Shown here: piece by piece, positions 7,880 through 17,291 of the stretch
Layout of the letters: each line of letters begins with the position of its first letter
Position numbering within the stretch: the stretch's first letter is position 1
From: Planctomycetota bacterium
GTDB lineage: Bacteria; Planctomycetota; Phycisphaerae; Phycisphaerales; UBA1924
Assembly: GCA_014584315.1 (NCBI GenBank)
Contig: JACTNA010000033.1
Span: 30,598-94,597, forward strand
Length of the DNA: 64,000 bases
Direction of reading: 5' to 3'
The notes under the pieces: generated by a model
Told to the model about the DNA's origin: nothing
What the model saw: only the letters and a program-made list of their open reading frames with translations
The model's database searches: none
Translations under genes and position numbers: made by a program

Positions 7880-9010
7880 TCATGCCGTCTCGCACTCGTT
7901 GATCCGGTCGATCAGCGCTCGCACCAGGCCGAACTTGTGGCGGGTGTGCACGAACGCCAGCCTCGGCAGGTCGAGGTGGTCGTCCTCGGCGTCGAACGGG
8001 CCGCACGCCTCGATACGGCCTTTCTTCACCAGTACGCCGAACTCGTCGTTGAGCCGCTCCACGTCGCCCGGGCGCAGCGGGCGCTGGAGCCGGATGACGA
8101 GCGTGTCGCGCACGTACCTCGACGAGTGGTAGTTGCGGTAGAACCGCAGGACATGCTCGACGCCCTCCCGGGGCGTGGCGGCGATGGTGTAGAGGTTCAG
8201 GTCCTCGGGGCTGATGAAGCCGCCGGCCAGCAGGGCCTCGCGCGCGAAGCGGTCGAACATCCCCCAGTACGAAGGCTCACCCGGCTTGCGTTCGCCCTCG
8301 ACCATGACGATGGGGATCATCGACGCCTTGCCGGTCTGCACGAGCGTGAGCGTCTCGTAGGCCTCGTCGAGCGTGCCGAAGCCGCCGGGGAAGAGCGCCA
8401 CCGCCTCCGCCTGCGACAGGAACATCAGCTTGCGGGTGAAGAAGTAGCGGAAGTGGATGAGTTTCTCGTCGCCCGCGATCACGTCGTTGGCCGTGGTCTC
8501 GAAGGGCAGGCGGATCGCGACGCCGAACGACGCCCCGCGCCCCGGCCCGACGTGCCCCGCCTTCATGATCCCGTCGCCCGCGCCGGTGATCGCCATCCAC
8601 CCCGCCTCGGCCATCAGGCGGCCGAACTCGACGGCGGCGGCGTAGTCGGGGTGCGCCTCCGGCGTGCGCGCCGAGCCGAAGATCGAGACCTTGTGCGGGC
8701 TGGCGTACTGCCCGAAGACCCGGAAGGCGTAGCGGAGTTCCTTCACCGCCGCGGTCATCAGTTTCAGTTCGCCGGTGTCGCGCCCGTCCGGGATGAGTTT
8801 CAGCGCGGCCGTCATCAGGTCGCGCACGAGGCGGGCGTCGAACGCGTCGCACTCGCGCCCCGCGACCTCGCCGATGAGGCCGTCGAGGGCGGCCTGCACG
8901 CCTGGGTCGTCGGCGCGTTTCTGGAGCGGCATCTCCGGCGGGGCCGCGCTCTCGTCGCGGGGCGCGGTGTCAACGGGAGGGTCGAGTTCCTGGCGGTTGT
9001 GCTCGGTCAT
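7880..9010 (-). CDS. LOG-family protein (lysine decarboxylase-like, TIGR00730 type), long form
   Basis: A 376-residue cytosolic protein with a Rossmann-like LOG core: KVSIFGSARTPEAHPDY, GWMAITGAGDGIMKAG, a conserved HFRYFFTRKLMF stretch and the PGGFGTLDE motif. LOG proteins are phosphoribohydrolases acting on nucleoside monophosphates; the plant and several bacterial members release free cytokinins, and the old lysine decarboxylase label is misleading. This protein is much longer than the common form of about 200 residues, with an acidic N-terminal region of roughly 100 residues and a C-terminal extension. Its ATG overlaps the end of the AsmA-like gene by 4 bp, so the two are probably co-translated. 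The substrate is not evident. Confidence 0.8.
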   Translation of the reverse strand: MTEHNRQELDPPVDTAPRDESAAPPEMPLQKRADDPGVQAALDGLIGEVAGRECDAFDARLVRDLMTAALKLIPDGRDTGELKLMTAAVKELRYAFRVFGQYASPHKVSIFGSARTPEAHPDYAAAVEFGRLMAEAGWMAITGAGDGIMKAGHVGPGRGASFGVAIRLPFETTANDVIAGDEKLIHFRYFFTRKLMFLSQAEAVALFPGGFGTLDEAYETLTLVQTGKASMIPIVMVEGERKPGEPSYWGMFDRFAREALLAGGFISPEDLNLYTIAATPREGVEHVLRFYRNYHSSRYVRDTLVIRLQRPLRPGDVERLNDEFGVLVKKGRIEACGPFDAEDDHLDLPRLAFVHTRHKFGLVRALIDRINECETA

Positions 9011-12000
9011 GGCTCGTCCGGCGGGCGATCGCCCTCGGGAGGGAGAGGGTAGGCGTCGGGTCCCGGCTCGACGGGCGAGACCACGGCCTCGCGCAGCGTC
9101 GAACGCGCGGTCGGCGTCACGCGGCGGCGCCGCTCGGCCTCCTCGCGGGCGTCTCGCTCCAGTTGGCGCAGGTGCTCCTCCGACTCCGACAGCCGCCGCC
9201 CCGCGAGGCGCGCGAGCAACTGCCGAGTGCCGGTGAACTGCTCCGCGCTGATCCGCGGATCGCCAAGCGTGCCGCGGACGGCGGTCGTGATGATCTCGTC
9301 GCGCATCGCCTCGATCACGGGGCTGAGCAGCGGGACGCGGCGCGTGCGCCGCGAGTTGAACCGCAGGTCCAGTTCCGCCTCGGGCCACGACATCGAGCCG
9401 TAGCCGACGATCTCCACGCTCGGCGCGCTCACCAGCAGCCGCTCGAAGAAGACCGAGCCGTCGCGGACGTAGAACTCCGTCTCGGCGAGCGACAGCGTGT
9501 CGCCGGTGGGCACGGCGAGGTTGCTGAACTCGATCAGCGGCAGCATGAGCGGGAGGTCGAGCACGCGGGCGCCGCGGTCGCCCGTCACGATGACCTGGCC
9601 GCGCCCGCTCGTGCGGCGCGGGTCGCCGATGCGCCCGGCCACGTCGAGCGAGGCGCGCAGCGAGCCACCCCACCGGCTCTCGGGACCGTCCTCGGGCGCG
9701 GGCCGATCGCCCGCGAGCAGGGCGAGGTCCTTTCGCTCACGGTCCCAGTCGGCGAGGACGGCGACGAGCGGCACGTCCACCAGGCGCAGCTGGGCCTCGA
9801 AGTCGCGGCCGCTCGCGTCGCCGCGCGTCGGGTGGACGACGGCCGCCCCGGTCATGCGCCCGCCGTGGCAGTGCGCGACGATGAGCGGAACGACGACGCG
9901 GCGTTCGTCCGTGCCGCTCTCGACGCGGGCACGCCCAGCCGTCATGTCGATCCCGGCGACGCGCAGCGAGTCCGCGGCCAGATCGACGCGGAACTCGGGG
10001 GCGGGGAGTTCGGGCGTGCGCTCGGCGAGGAAGCCGACCACGCCCTTGACGTGCGTGATCGGCGCGCCGACGCTCAGCGAGGCATCGGCGAACGAGATCA
10101 GGCCCGTGGTCCTGAAACGCGCCGGCGTGCCGGCCGCGTCGGCGACGACCGAGAGATCGACGGAGCGCGCGGCGAGCGGTCCGTCCACGGCGATCGACAG
10201 CGAGCGGAGCATCTCGTCGATCTCCAGCGGCAGGAGCGCTCGCTGCGCGTCCACCAGCCCGGCGGGGCTGTCGAGCGAGATCGACGCGCTGAGGCTGACG
10301 GCGTCCGGGCGCGGCACGACCCACGCGCCGTTGAGCCGGACCGTCCAGCCGTCCGCCTCGCCCACAAGCCGCTCGACGCGCCCCTCGCGCCGCGTGAACG
10401 CCACGCTCCCCGAGACGGCGGGCCAGTGCGCCTCGACGCCGCGACTCGTCAGCGCGAGCGAGCGAGGGCTGATGCGCCCGCGCACGTCGAAGTCCGTTCC
10501 CTCCGCGTCGATGGCGGGCGCAGGGGGGGCGAGTTCGATCAGGGCGTCGAAGCGCCCGCGCGGGTTCAGGGCGTCCAGCGCATCGGCGGTGTCGCCGGGC
10601 ACGGCCGCACGCAGCACGCGGCGCGTCAGCCCGTGCTCGAACCCCCAGCCCTCGGCGTTGACGGCCAGCGAATGGCCCCCGCCCCACCGCCCGCGCATCG
10701 GGAAGCGGCCGTCGGCGCGAAGCTGGCCCGCGTCCTCGCCCGAGAACGCGACCGACGCGCGCACGCCGTCGAGTACGATCTCCTCGCGGCCGATCGGCTC
10801 GGCGCGAACGACGCCGACGAGCGAGTCGAGGCGGATGCGCCCGTCCAGCGCGTCGAACCCAAGCCCCTCGCCGCGCGTGACGACCACCGCCACGGAGTCG
10901 AGTGACTCGACCGTGCCCGAGAACGACGCGCCGCCGTCGACGACCCCCTCGGGCCGGTACCGGGCGCGAAGATCGGCGACCGCCGCGCCGCCGTCGGGAG
11001 AGAAGACCGAGGCCGCGTCCTCGATCGCGAGCGCGAGGTCCAGGCCGGTCGCCTCGACCGCGGCGTTGAAGGTCGTCGGCCCGTCCGCGCCCTCGGCGGC
11101 GAAGCGCACGTCGGCGTCGATGAACGCACGGCCCGCGTCGAGTCCGGGCGTCGCCGCCGGGAGGGACGCGCTCAGCCGAACCGTCAGCGCCTCTTGCGTG
11201 ACGGCCACGTTCCCGCCGAGGTCGCGCAGGACGAACGGTTCGCCGCCCCCCCCTCTCGCCCCATGCACGGGCGCGGCTTCCACGCCGTCGAGCGCGGCAT
11301 CGACGCTGAAGGCGAGCGAACCGTCCTCGCGCGGCCAGATGTTCGCCACGCAGTCCATCGCGCCGCGCAGACGCAGGTCCGTGAGCATCCGCTTGAGGCT
11401 GACGCCCTCGCCGGTCGGACGGTCGGCGGGGCCGGGCAGCGCGTGGATGAGCCGCGCATCGATCGGGAAGGCATGGGCGACGATCTCGACCTCCGGCGGC
11501 ACCTCGAGATCGGTCGAGACGTCCGCCGATGCGGCGACCTCGGCGCGGCCGCCAGCCGCGCCCGTGAACTCCCCGCGTTCGAGCACCGCGTACCGATCGT
11601 CGATGACGATGACCGCGTCGCGGGCGACGATCGGCAGCGGGAAGTGCTCGGGCACCAGGCCGGCGCGCGGCAGGCGCACCTCGATCGTGCGCTCGTAGTC
11701 CGTTTCGTCGCCCTCCTCCCGCGTGACGTGGACGCGGACGCCCGCCCGTGCGCCGAACTCGAAGACCGGCGCTTCGAGAGCACGGCGCGCCGCGATGAGT
11801 TCCTCGACCCTGTCCTCGCCCGGCGGCTCCGCGCTGCCCTCGACCTCCGCGATGCGGCGCCGGATCTCCTCCGCCCGCTCGGGCGTCAGCACCAGCCCCA
11901 GCGCAACAATCTCCTCGTAGCGTTCGCGGCTGAAGAGCGCCTCGACGAGCCTGCGCCGGCCCCCGCTCATGGCGGCCAGCAGCGTGTCGTCAACCGGCAC

Positions 12001-13425
12001 GTCCTCGACGTCCACGACGATGTCCACCGACGCGCCGACTCGCGGCGGGCGGATCACCCCCGCGGCACGCAGCCTCGCTCCCGTCGGCGCGACGGCCGTC
12101 ACACGCTCGATGCGGATCTCGTGCTCGTCGAAGGTCGTTCGCCCCTCGAGCGCGCCGAAGCGGTAGGGGAAGTCGGTGAACGAGGCCGTCCCCTCACGCA
12201 CGTCCAACGCGCCCCGGACGATGACCGGCGCGGGCCGGCCGTCGATCGGCTCGGCGCGGCTGACGCGCACCTCCGCGTCGACGAAGCCCGTCGGGTTCGA
12301 GAAGTTGCCGAGCCAGCGCCGCGCAATCTCAGGCGCGAGCGGGATGAGCGCGGGCTGCTCCTCCATGCGGAACCCGCGCGTCGTCAGCACGCACTCGAAG
12401 GGCGAATCGGCGTCGAAGCCGGTGTAGACGAGCCGCGTGTCGTAGCGCAGGTCGCCCACGATCCCGGCGAGCGCGGCCACGAACCCGTCCTCCGTGAACG
12501 CGATGCTCCCGCTCGTGTCGTGCATGCGGACGCGCTTGCCCTCGTCCTCGAACGGCAGCGTCAACGCGACCCGCTCCAGATCCACCCGCGCCAGCACGCC
12601 CGTCGCCGGGTCGTACCTGAAACTCGCCCCCGCCACCGCGCCGCGCAGGTCCATCGCCTCGAACACCTGCCGGTACCGGCGCGGCACCGCGGACGGCGAC
12701 CACTGCTCCAGCAGCACACGCTCCAGCGAGAGCGACAGGCGCCCGTCCTTGTCCACCGCGCCGCTCAGCGCGATCGGCGACCGCCCCCCCCCGGGCGGCG
12801 CGGCCTCGCGCAGCGTGATCGTGTACCCCTCGTGCGCGGGGTCCGGCAGCGGCGTCACCTCGCCCATCAGCGGCACACGCAGCAGCGGTGCGTACGGCAC
12901 GCCGGGCGCGCCGTGCTCGCCCAGTTCCAGCGCGGCCTCGCGCGTCGAGACCTTCGGCAGCACCAGCGCGCCGTCCGCGCCAGACGGCGCGGGCAGACGC
13001 AGCGCGCCGGCGTTCAGCGTCCCGTCCGAGTCCGACACGCTCAGCCGAACCAGCGGGCGGTCCAGGTGCAGCCGCTCGACCACCGGCGAGCCGGTGACGA
13101 TCGACAGCCACCGCACGTCGGCTTCGAGACGGTCGGCCTCGAAGACCGTGCCCGCCGGCCCGTCGATCCCGGGCACCCGCACGCGCACCCCGCGCAGCGT
13201 GTGCGTCCCGCCAAGCCCGAGCCGCACCGAATCCGCCTCGACGCTCGCCCCCAGCGTCCGCCCGAGCGACGGCAGCACGAGCCAACCCGCAACCGGCGAA
13301 CGGGTCGCCACGAACACCACCACGCCCAGCACGACCGGCAGACACGCCAGCACAATCCACAGCCTGCGCTTGCGCGGCTTGTTCGCGGGTGACGGGGTCG
13401 GCTTGTCGGCGCGTGGTCGCTTCAT
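9007..13425 (-). CDS. Giant AsmA/TamB-like membrane-anchored protein
   Basis: A 1472-residue protein with a basic N-terminus, one membrane anchor at about residues 20-45 (LWIVLACLPVVLGVVVFVAT), and a long beta-rich body of repeated sheet-forming segments. Architecture and the C-terminal stretch (LPLMLPLIEFSNLAVPTGDT followed by a YGSMSWPEAELDLRFNSR segment) resemble AsmA-like proteins, large periplasmic bridges thought to move phospholipids to the outer membrane. The C-terminal 60 residues are charged and helical. It precedes the LOG-family gene with a 4-bp overlap. Family membership is by fold style rather than a diagnostic motif. Confidence 0.65.
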   Translation of the reverse strand: MKRPRADKPTPSPANKPRKRRLWIVLACLPVVLGVVVFVATRSPVAGWLVLPSLGRTLGASVEADSVRLGLGGTHTLRGVRVRVPGIDGPAGTVFEADRLEADVRWLSIVTGSPVVERLHLDRPLVRLSVSDSDGTLNAGALRLPAPSGADGALVLPKVSTREAALELGEHGAPGVPYAPLLRVPLMGEVTPLPDPAHEGYTITLREAAPPGGGRSPIALSGAVDKDGRLSLSLERVLLEQWSPSAVPRRYRQVFEAMDLRGAVAGASFRYDPATGVLARVDLERVALTLPFEDEGKRVRMHDTSGSIAFTEDGFVAALAGIVGDLRYDTRLVYTGFDADSPFECVLTTRGFRMEEQPALIPLAPEIARRWLGNFSNPTGFVDAEVRVSRAEPIDGRPAPVIVRGALDVREGTASFTDFPYRFGALEGRTTFDEHEIRIERVTAVAPTGARLRAAGVIRPPRVGASVDIVVDVEDVPVDDTLLAAMSGGRRRLVEALFSRERYEEIVALGLVLTPERAEEIRRRIAEVEGSAEPPGEDRVEELIAARRALEAPVFEFGARAGVRVHVTREEGDETDYERTIEVRLPRAGLVPEHFPLPIVARDAVIVIDDRYAVLERGEFTGAAGGRAEVAASADVSTDLEVPPEVEIVAHAFPIDARLIHALPGPADRPTGEGVSLKRMLTDLRLRGAMDCVANIWPREDGSLAFSVDAALDGVEAAPVHGARGGGGEPFVLRDLGGNVAVTQEALTVRLSASLPAATPGLDAGRAFIDADVRFAAEGADGPTTFNAAVEATGLDLALAIEDAASVFSPDGGAAVADLRARYRPEGVVDGGASFSGTVESLDSVAVVVTRGEGLGFDALDGRIRLDSLVGVVRAEPIGREEIVLDGVRASVAFSGEDAGQLRADGRFPMRGRWGGGHSLAVNAEGWGFEHGLTRRVLRAAVPGDTADALDALNPRGRFDALIELAPPAPAIDAEGTDFDVRGRISPRSLALTSRGVEAHWPAVSGSVAFTRREGRVERLVGEADGWTVRLNGAWVVPRPDAVSLSASISLDSPAGLVDAQRALLPLEIDEMLRSLSIAVDGPLAARSVDLSVVADAAGTPARFRTTGLISFADASLSVGAPITHVKGVVGFLAERTPELPAPEFRVDLAADSLRVAGIDMTAGRARVESGTDERRVVVPLIVAHCHGGRMTGAAVVHPTRGDASGRDFEAQLRLVDVPLVAVLADWDRERKDLALLAGDRPAPEDGPESRWGGSLRASLDVAGRIGDPRRTSGRGQVIVTGDRGARVLDLPLMLPLIEFSNLAVPTGDTLSLAETEFYVRDGSVFFERLLVSAPSVEIVGYGSMSWPEAELDLRFNSRRTRRVPLLSPVIEAMRDEIITTAVRGTLGDPRISAEQFTGTRQLLARLAGRRLSESEEHLRQLERDAREEAERRRRVTPTARSTLREAVVSPVEPGPDAYPLPPEGDRPPDEP

Positions 13426-13509
13426 CGAACGGCGGATGCCGACATCATCCTACTGTGCCGGCCGCTCGCGGGTCGGCGGCGGGATCGGGCCTGGCGCCGA
13501 GGCGCGTCG

Positions 13510-14493
13510 TCACCGCCCCGACTGCATCTCCTCGCGCACCCGGAGCAGCAGGTCGCGCGTGGCGACGATGCCGCCCGGCTCCGGCAGCCGCGTGCCCTCG
13601 TACTCCACGCCGACGTACCCGTCGTACCCCGCATCGACGACGATCCGCATCATGCGGCGGTAGTCGGTGCCGGTCTCGTTGCCGTCCTCGTCGAAGTCGT
13701 GGCTCTTGGCGCTGACCGCCTTCGCGAACGGCATCATCTCGGCGATGCCCTTGTACCGATCGTACTGCTCGTCGCGGCTGATGTTGAAGTTGCCGAAGTC
13801 GGGCAGCGTGCCGCAGTTCGGGTGGTCCACCAGCCGCATGACGCCCGAGAGCCACTCGCCGTTCGACGACAGCCCGCCGTGGTTCTCGACGATGACGTTC
13901 AGGCCCCGCTGCGCGCCCAGTTCCGTCAGTTTGCGCAGCCCGTCCGCGGCCAGACGCTGCTGCTCCTCGTACGTCCCCTGGCTGGCGGCGTTCACGCGGA
14001 TCGAGTGGCACCCGAGGAACGCGGCCGCGTCCATCCACGGCACGTGGTTGCGGACGGCCTCGGTGCGCTTGCTCGTGTCCGGGTGCCCGACCTCGCCCAG
14101 CCGATCGCACATGATGAGCAGGCTGCGCACGCCCGCGTCATCCGCGCGGCGCTTCATCTCGGCGAGATAGTCCGCGTCGCGCACCCGGTCGAAGAAGAAC
14201 GTGTTGACGTACTCGACCGCCTCCAGCCCGAACTCCTCGCGCGTGCGCCGCGCGAAGTCCAGGTTGTCCATCTCCTTGGCGAAGAGCGTCCGGTGCAGCG
14301 ACCACTGCGCCAGCGAGATGCTGTAGAGTTGCTTCGGGGCCACGGCTCGCTCCTCCGGCTCGGCCGACTGCGTCGGAGGCGGCGCGTCGGCCTGCTGCCG
14401 GTCTGTTCGTCGTGCGCACGCCGCCAGCGCGCCCCCCGCGACCGCGGCCGAACACGCGGCCAGAAACCGGCGACGCTCGATGCTCTGACTCAT
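13510..14493 (-). CDS. Exported sugar phosphate isomerase/epimerase-like TIM-barrel protein
   Basis: A 327-residue protein. The N-terminus combines a twin-arginine motif (RRRFLAA) with a lipobox-like LAAC ending at Cys26, so it is probably a Tat-exported lipoprotein. The body is a xylose isomerase-like TIM barrel: [46 protein letters not shown], a [12 protein letters not shown] stretch and [14 protein letters not shown]. The Glu, Asp and His residues in these motifs are the usual metal ligands. Planctomycetes encode many such exported isomerase-like proteins, presumably for polysaccharide breakdown; the substrate is unknown. Confidence 0.8.
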   Translation of the reverse strand: MSQSIERRRFLAACSAAVAGGALAACARRTDRQQADAPPPTQSAEPEERAVAPKQLYSISLAQWSLHRTLFAKEMDNLDFARRTREEFGLEAVEYVNTFFFDRVRDADYLAEMKRRADDAGVRSLLIMCDRLGEVGHPDTSKRTEAVRNHVPWMDAAAFLGCHSIRVNAASQGTYEEQQRLAADGLRKLTELGAQRGLNVIVENHGGLSSNGEWLSGVMRLVDHPNCGTLPDFGNFNISRDEQYDRYKGIAEMMPFAKAVSAKSHDFDEDGNETGTDYRRMMRIVVDAGYDGYVGVEYEGTRLPEPGGIVATRDLLLRVREEMQSGR

Positions 14494-14541
14494 GCCGCCT
14501 CCTCAGGGTCGGGGGGGTGGGGCCTCAGCATACACACCGCG

Positions 14542-15006
14542 TCACGCGCGACCGTTCCCCGCCAGCCACTCCGGCAGGGCGGCCGGCCGACCGTCGCGGT
14601 CGATGCACGCCAGCGTCGTCGAGGCCGTCGCCAGCAGTTCGCCGGGTGTGTTCGGCGTGCCGTCGGTGCGTTCCAGAAGCCGCAGTTCGTACTCGTGCTC
14701 GATCTTCACGCGGCTGGCCCCCACCACGCGCGTCGTCAGTTCCAGCAGGTCGTCGTACCGGGCCGGCCGCCTGTACCGCGCATCCAGCCGCACGATCGCC
14801 AGCAGCACCCCCGCCCGCTCGAGTTCCGCGTAGGTCAACCCCGACCCGCGCAGCAGTTCGGTCCGCCCCATCTCGAACCACGGCACGTACGCCGCGTGGT
14901 GCGCCACGCCCATCGGGTCGCACTCGCAGTAGCGCACCCGCACGCAGATCTTCCCCACGGTCGGCACGGGGCGGTCGGGCGACGGCGCGCGAAGTCGGCG
15001 GGACAC
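14542..15006 (-). CDS. Acyl-CoA thioesterase, YbgC/4-hydroxybenzoyl-CoA thioesterase family
   Basis: A 154-residue hotdog-fold protein. The active-site signature is RYCECDPMGVAHHAAYVPWF followed by EMGRTELLR, with the catalytic Asp in CECDPMG. It hydrolyses acyl-CoA thioesters; the YbgC branch is often linked to the envelope or lipid metabolism. The GTG at 15006 is preferred because a TAGAGT box ends 5 nt upstream of it, matching the leaderless pattern of neighbouring genes. An in-frame GTG at 15027 would add seven residues and place the box inside the gene. Confidence 0.85.
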   Translation of the reverse strand: MSRRLRAPSPDRPVPTVGKICVRVRYCECDPMGVAHHAAYVPWFEMGRTELLRGSGLTYAELERAGVLLAIVRLDARYRRPARYDDLLELTTRVVGASRVKIEHEYELRLLERTDGTPNTPGELLATASTTLACIDRDGRPAALPEWLAGNGRA

Positions 15007-15011
15007 GCCGG

Positions 15012-15017
15012 ACTCTA
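15012..15017 (-). promoter_or_regulatory. -10 element for the thioesterase gene
   Basis: TAGAGT on the minus strand ends 5 nt before the GTG at 15006. This supports that start over the upstream in-frame GTG. Confidence 0.4.
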
Positions 15018-15027
15018 TCGACCGCAC

Positions 15028-15438
15028 CGGCGCAAAGCCGCCGCGGCGGGTGGACGACCCGCTGCACCGGGTGGCGGTCTGTGCTTGGGGGTGTTCCCGC
15101 CGCGGCGGAAGACAGGGGGAAAGACGGCGGCGGGCGCGTTCCCCTCCGAACGCACCACGCCGCCGATCCCCCGGGAATGGCGGGAGCGGGGCCCACTCAC
15201 GACCCCCGCCCCGCCTGATCGCCGGCCGCCGGAACGGGTCGTCGGGGGCGAGGACTCGCGCTTCCGGTCGGCCGACTCAAGAGCCGGCAGCATGGGGGGC
15301 CTCTCGCCCCCCCGTGTCAAGGTGCGTAATCCGCGGGGGCGAGGGGACACCCTCCGCGCAAAAAAACCGCCGGCCGCGCCGCACAGGGCGCGCACGCCCG
15401 AAGGCCGATCCGAACGCCTTGACCCGGGAGCGACCCCC
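15028..15438. other. Intergenic region with no recognisable gene
   Basis: This is about 410 bp of extremely GC-rich sequence between the divergent thioesterase and GNAT genes. It contains a G6/C7 hairpin near 15294-15313 and several GC-only tracts. A run of seven A lies just after 15360. No tRNA cloverleaf, riboswitch core or conserved peptide was recognised. Confidence 0.5.
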
Positions 15439-15444
15439 TACAGT
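15439..15444 (+). promoter_or_regulatory. -10 element for the GNAT gene
   Basis: TACAGT ends 8 nt before the ATG at 15453. A TTGACC at 15419-15424 is only 14 bp away, short for a standard -35 spacing. Confidence 0.4.
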
Positions 15445-15452
15445 CTCCGCTT

Positions 15453-16025
15453 ATGCCCCAGACCGGCGCCTGCCCCAGCCAGCCGACCGAGCAACCCGCG
15501 ACCCACACGGGCCGGGTCGTCGTCCGCCGCTTCATGACCGGCGACCCGGTGGCCGAGATCACCGCCCTGCTGCACCGCGCCTACGCCGGGCAGACCGCGA
15601 TGGGCCTGCGACCCCTCGCCGGCCGCCAGGACGACAAGACCACACTCGACCGCGTCCTGAACAGCGAGTGCTACCTCGCACTCATCCCGCGCGACGACGG
15701 CTCCGAACGCATCGTCGGCGTCATCCTCTTCAAGGAGCACGAGCGCGTCGCGTTCCCCGACTTCTTCCTGCGGCCCGACGTCGCCCACTTCGCCATGTTC
15801 GGCGTCGAGCCGGACCTGCAAGGCATGGGCATCGGACGGCTGCTGCTGGAGAAGTGCGAGGAGCGCGCGCGCGAGATCGGCGCGACCGAACTCGCCCTGA
15901 GCATGGCCGAGCCGGACGAGGCGCTGCGGACCTACTACGAAAAACGCGGCTACCGCTTCGTCTGCCACTGGCAGTGGCCGTACACGAACTACCGGAGCTG
16001 CATCCTGAGCAAGCGGGTGGGGTAG
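15453..16025 (+). CDS. GNAT family N-acetyltransferase
   Basis: A 190-residue protein with the GNAT core: central strand AHFAMFGVEPDLQGMGIGRL containing the acetyl-CoA pyrophosphate loop Q-G-M-G-I-G, then LLLEKCEERAREIGATELAL and TYYEKRGYRFV in the C-terminal half. It should transfer an acetyl group from acetyl-CoA to an amine of unknown identity. A TACAGT box 8 nt upstream and the absence of a Shine-Dalgarno suggest a leaderless mRNA. Its neighbours do not indicate a substrate. Confidence 0.88.
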   Translation: MPQTGACPSQPTEQPATHTGRVVVRRFMTGDPVAEITALLHRAYAGQTAMGLRPLAGRQDDKTTLDRVLNSECYLALIPRDDGSERIVGVILFKEHERVAFPDFFLRPDVAHFAMFGVEPDLQGMGIGRLLLEKCEERAREIGATELALSMAEPDEALRTYYEKRGYRFVCHWQWPYTNYRSCILSKRVG

Positions 16026-16034
16026 GGGCGGGGG

Positions 16035-17291
16035 TCAGTCCGGCGCGGGCGGATCGGCGTCCACATCGAGTTGAGCGGCGATGGCATCGGCGTAACGGCG
16101 ATACCTCTCGCGGTCCTCCGCGGCGTACCGATCGTCATGTTCCGCGTGGAACAGGAGCACTTCGGCGACCTCGCGCCATTCGTCTCTTGCGCGTCGGTCT
16201 TGCCGAACGAAGCCGTCAATGAACTCGTCCGGGTCCGGCATTGTCAGCAGATGGACGCCGGATAACGGGAGGTTTCTCCAACTCTTGTCAAGGTACGCTG
16301 CCCGCACCCACGGCGCGGCTTCAACAGAGACGAGCGCGGCACGCACTTCCTTGATGCTCGGGCGCAGTTCCTCGTACGCGACCCGCGGCGGCGGACCCCA
16401 GATCGGCGGGAAGGCAGACCGATCGAAGCCGGACATGAAGACGAACGCTTCTTCAACGCGGCCTTCGAGCAACAGTCGCTCGGCGATGTGCCGCCTTTGC
16501 TGCTCCGGCTGCGCGCAGGCGAGCGCCCCCGCCGCTACCAGAGCGGCGAGGAAGCACGCACCGAGCACGCCCCCCGACGGCCGCACGTTCGAGATGCCGA
16601 TCTCCAGCGGCCCGTTCGATCGAAGCCAGTAGAGGCCGATCGCCGCGGCGACCCCGAGCACGAACAAGCCGAGGAACGAGAACACCATGACCGTAAAGCG
16701 GACGCTCGAGAGCAGTTCATCCTCCTCCGAATGCTGCAGCCCGCCCATGAAATCGACGATGGGCGCGGGCGTGACCTGCGTCGCGGCGAACAGGATCACG
16801 TCCGCCCAGAACGCGACGAGCAGGAAGACAGGGAGGAGCGGCAGGTCGAACAACACCGAGAGCACGCGGCTGATGAGAGTGACGCGCCACGCCGCGACGA
16901 GCGCGAGCGTCCACAGGTTCGCCTCGATCGCGCCGACTGGCGTGAGGAACCGCTCGTACGGCATCGCGTAGAGCCACGCAAGGGGGGAAGTCATCCAGAA
17001 CAGGCCGAGGAAGCCGAGGTAACCCCCAACGACGCGGTAGTTCTGGGCGTCGGGAAAGCGACCGAAGGCGTAAACGGCGGCGAAGAGCACGAGCGAGTTG
17101 CCGATCGAGGCCGCGTAGCCGTGCGTCAGGACGGTCCACTCGGCGGGCAGGAATGCGCCGTCGTAGTTGCGGGCGAGACTCGCCGTCAGCACAAGGAACG
17201 CGCCGACGGCAAGCGTCCAGCGGTTGCCCGCGAGCGCGACGATCGCGTCGCGATCGCCCACGAGGAACAGGGCGGCGTCGCGCAGCCTCAT
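16035..17291 (-). CDS. Polytopic membrane protein of unknown function
   Basis: A 418-residue protein not recognised as a named family. It has about six hydrophobic segments in residues 25-260, for example WTLAVGAFLVLTASLA, SIGNSLVLFAAVYAF, LPVFLLVAFWADVILF and VMVFSFLGLFVLGVAAAIGL. A soluble, Arg/Glu-rich C-terminal domain of about 150 residues follows. Its start overlaps the stop of the upstream radical SAM gene by 4 bp, so the two are expressed together. Partner or substrate of the radical SAM enzyme is a possible but untested role. Confidence 0.6.
   Translation of the reverse strand: MRLRDAALFLVGDRDAIVALAGNRWTLAVGAFLVLTASLARNYDGAFLPAEWTVLTHGYAASIGNSLVLFAAVYAFGRFPDAQNYRVVGGYLGFLGLFWMTSPLAWLYAMPYERFLTPVGAIEANLWTLALVAAWRVTLISRVLSVLFDLPLLPVFLLVAFWADVILFAATQVTPAPIVDFMGGLQHSEEDELLSSVRFTVMVFSFLGLFVLGVAAAIGLYWLRSNGPLEIGISNVRPSGGVLGACFLAALVAAGALACAQPEQQRRHIAERLLLEGRVEEAFVFMSGFDRSAFPPIWGPPPRVAYEELRPSIKEVRAALVSVEAAPWVRAAYLDKSWRNLPLSGVHLLTMPDPDEFIDGFVRQDRRARDEWREVAEVLLFHAEHDDRYAAEDRERYRRYADAIAAQLDVDADPPAPD

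Noticed and set aside
15028..15452. Possible tRNA or structured RNA in the GC-rich gap
   Set aside because: No cloverleaf with a T-loop GTTCNANNC pattern could be found; hairpins there are expected from composition.
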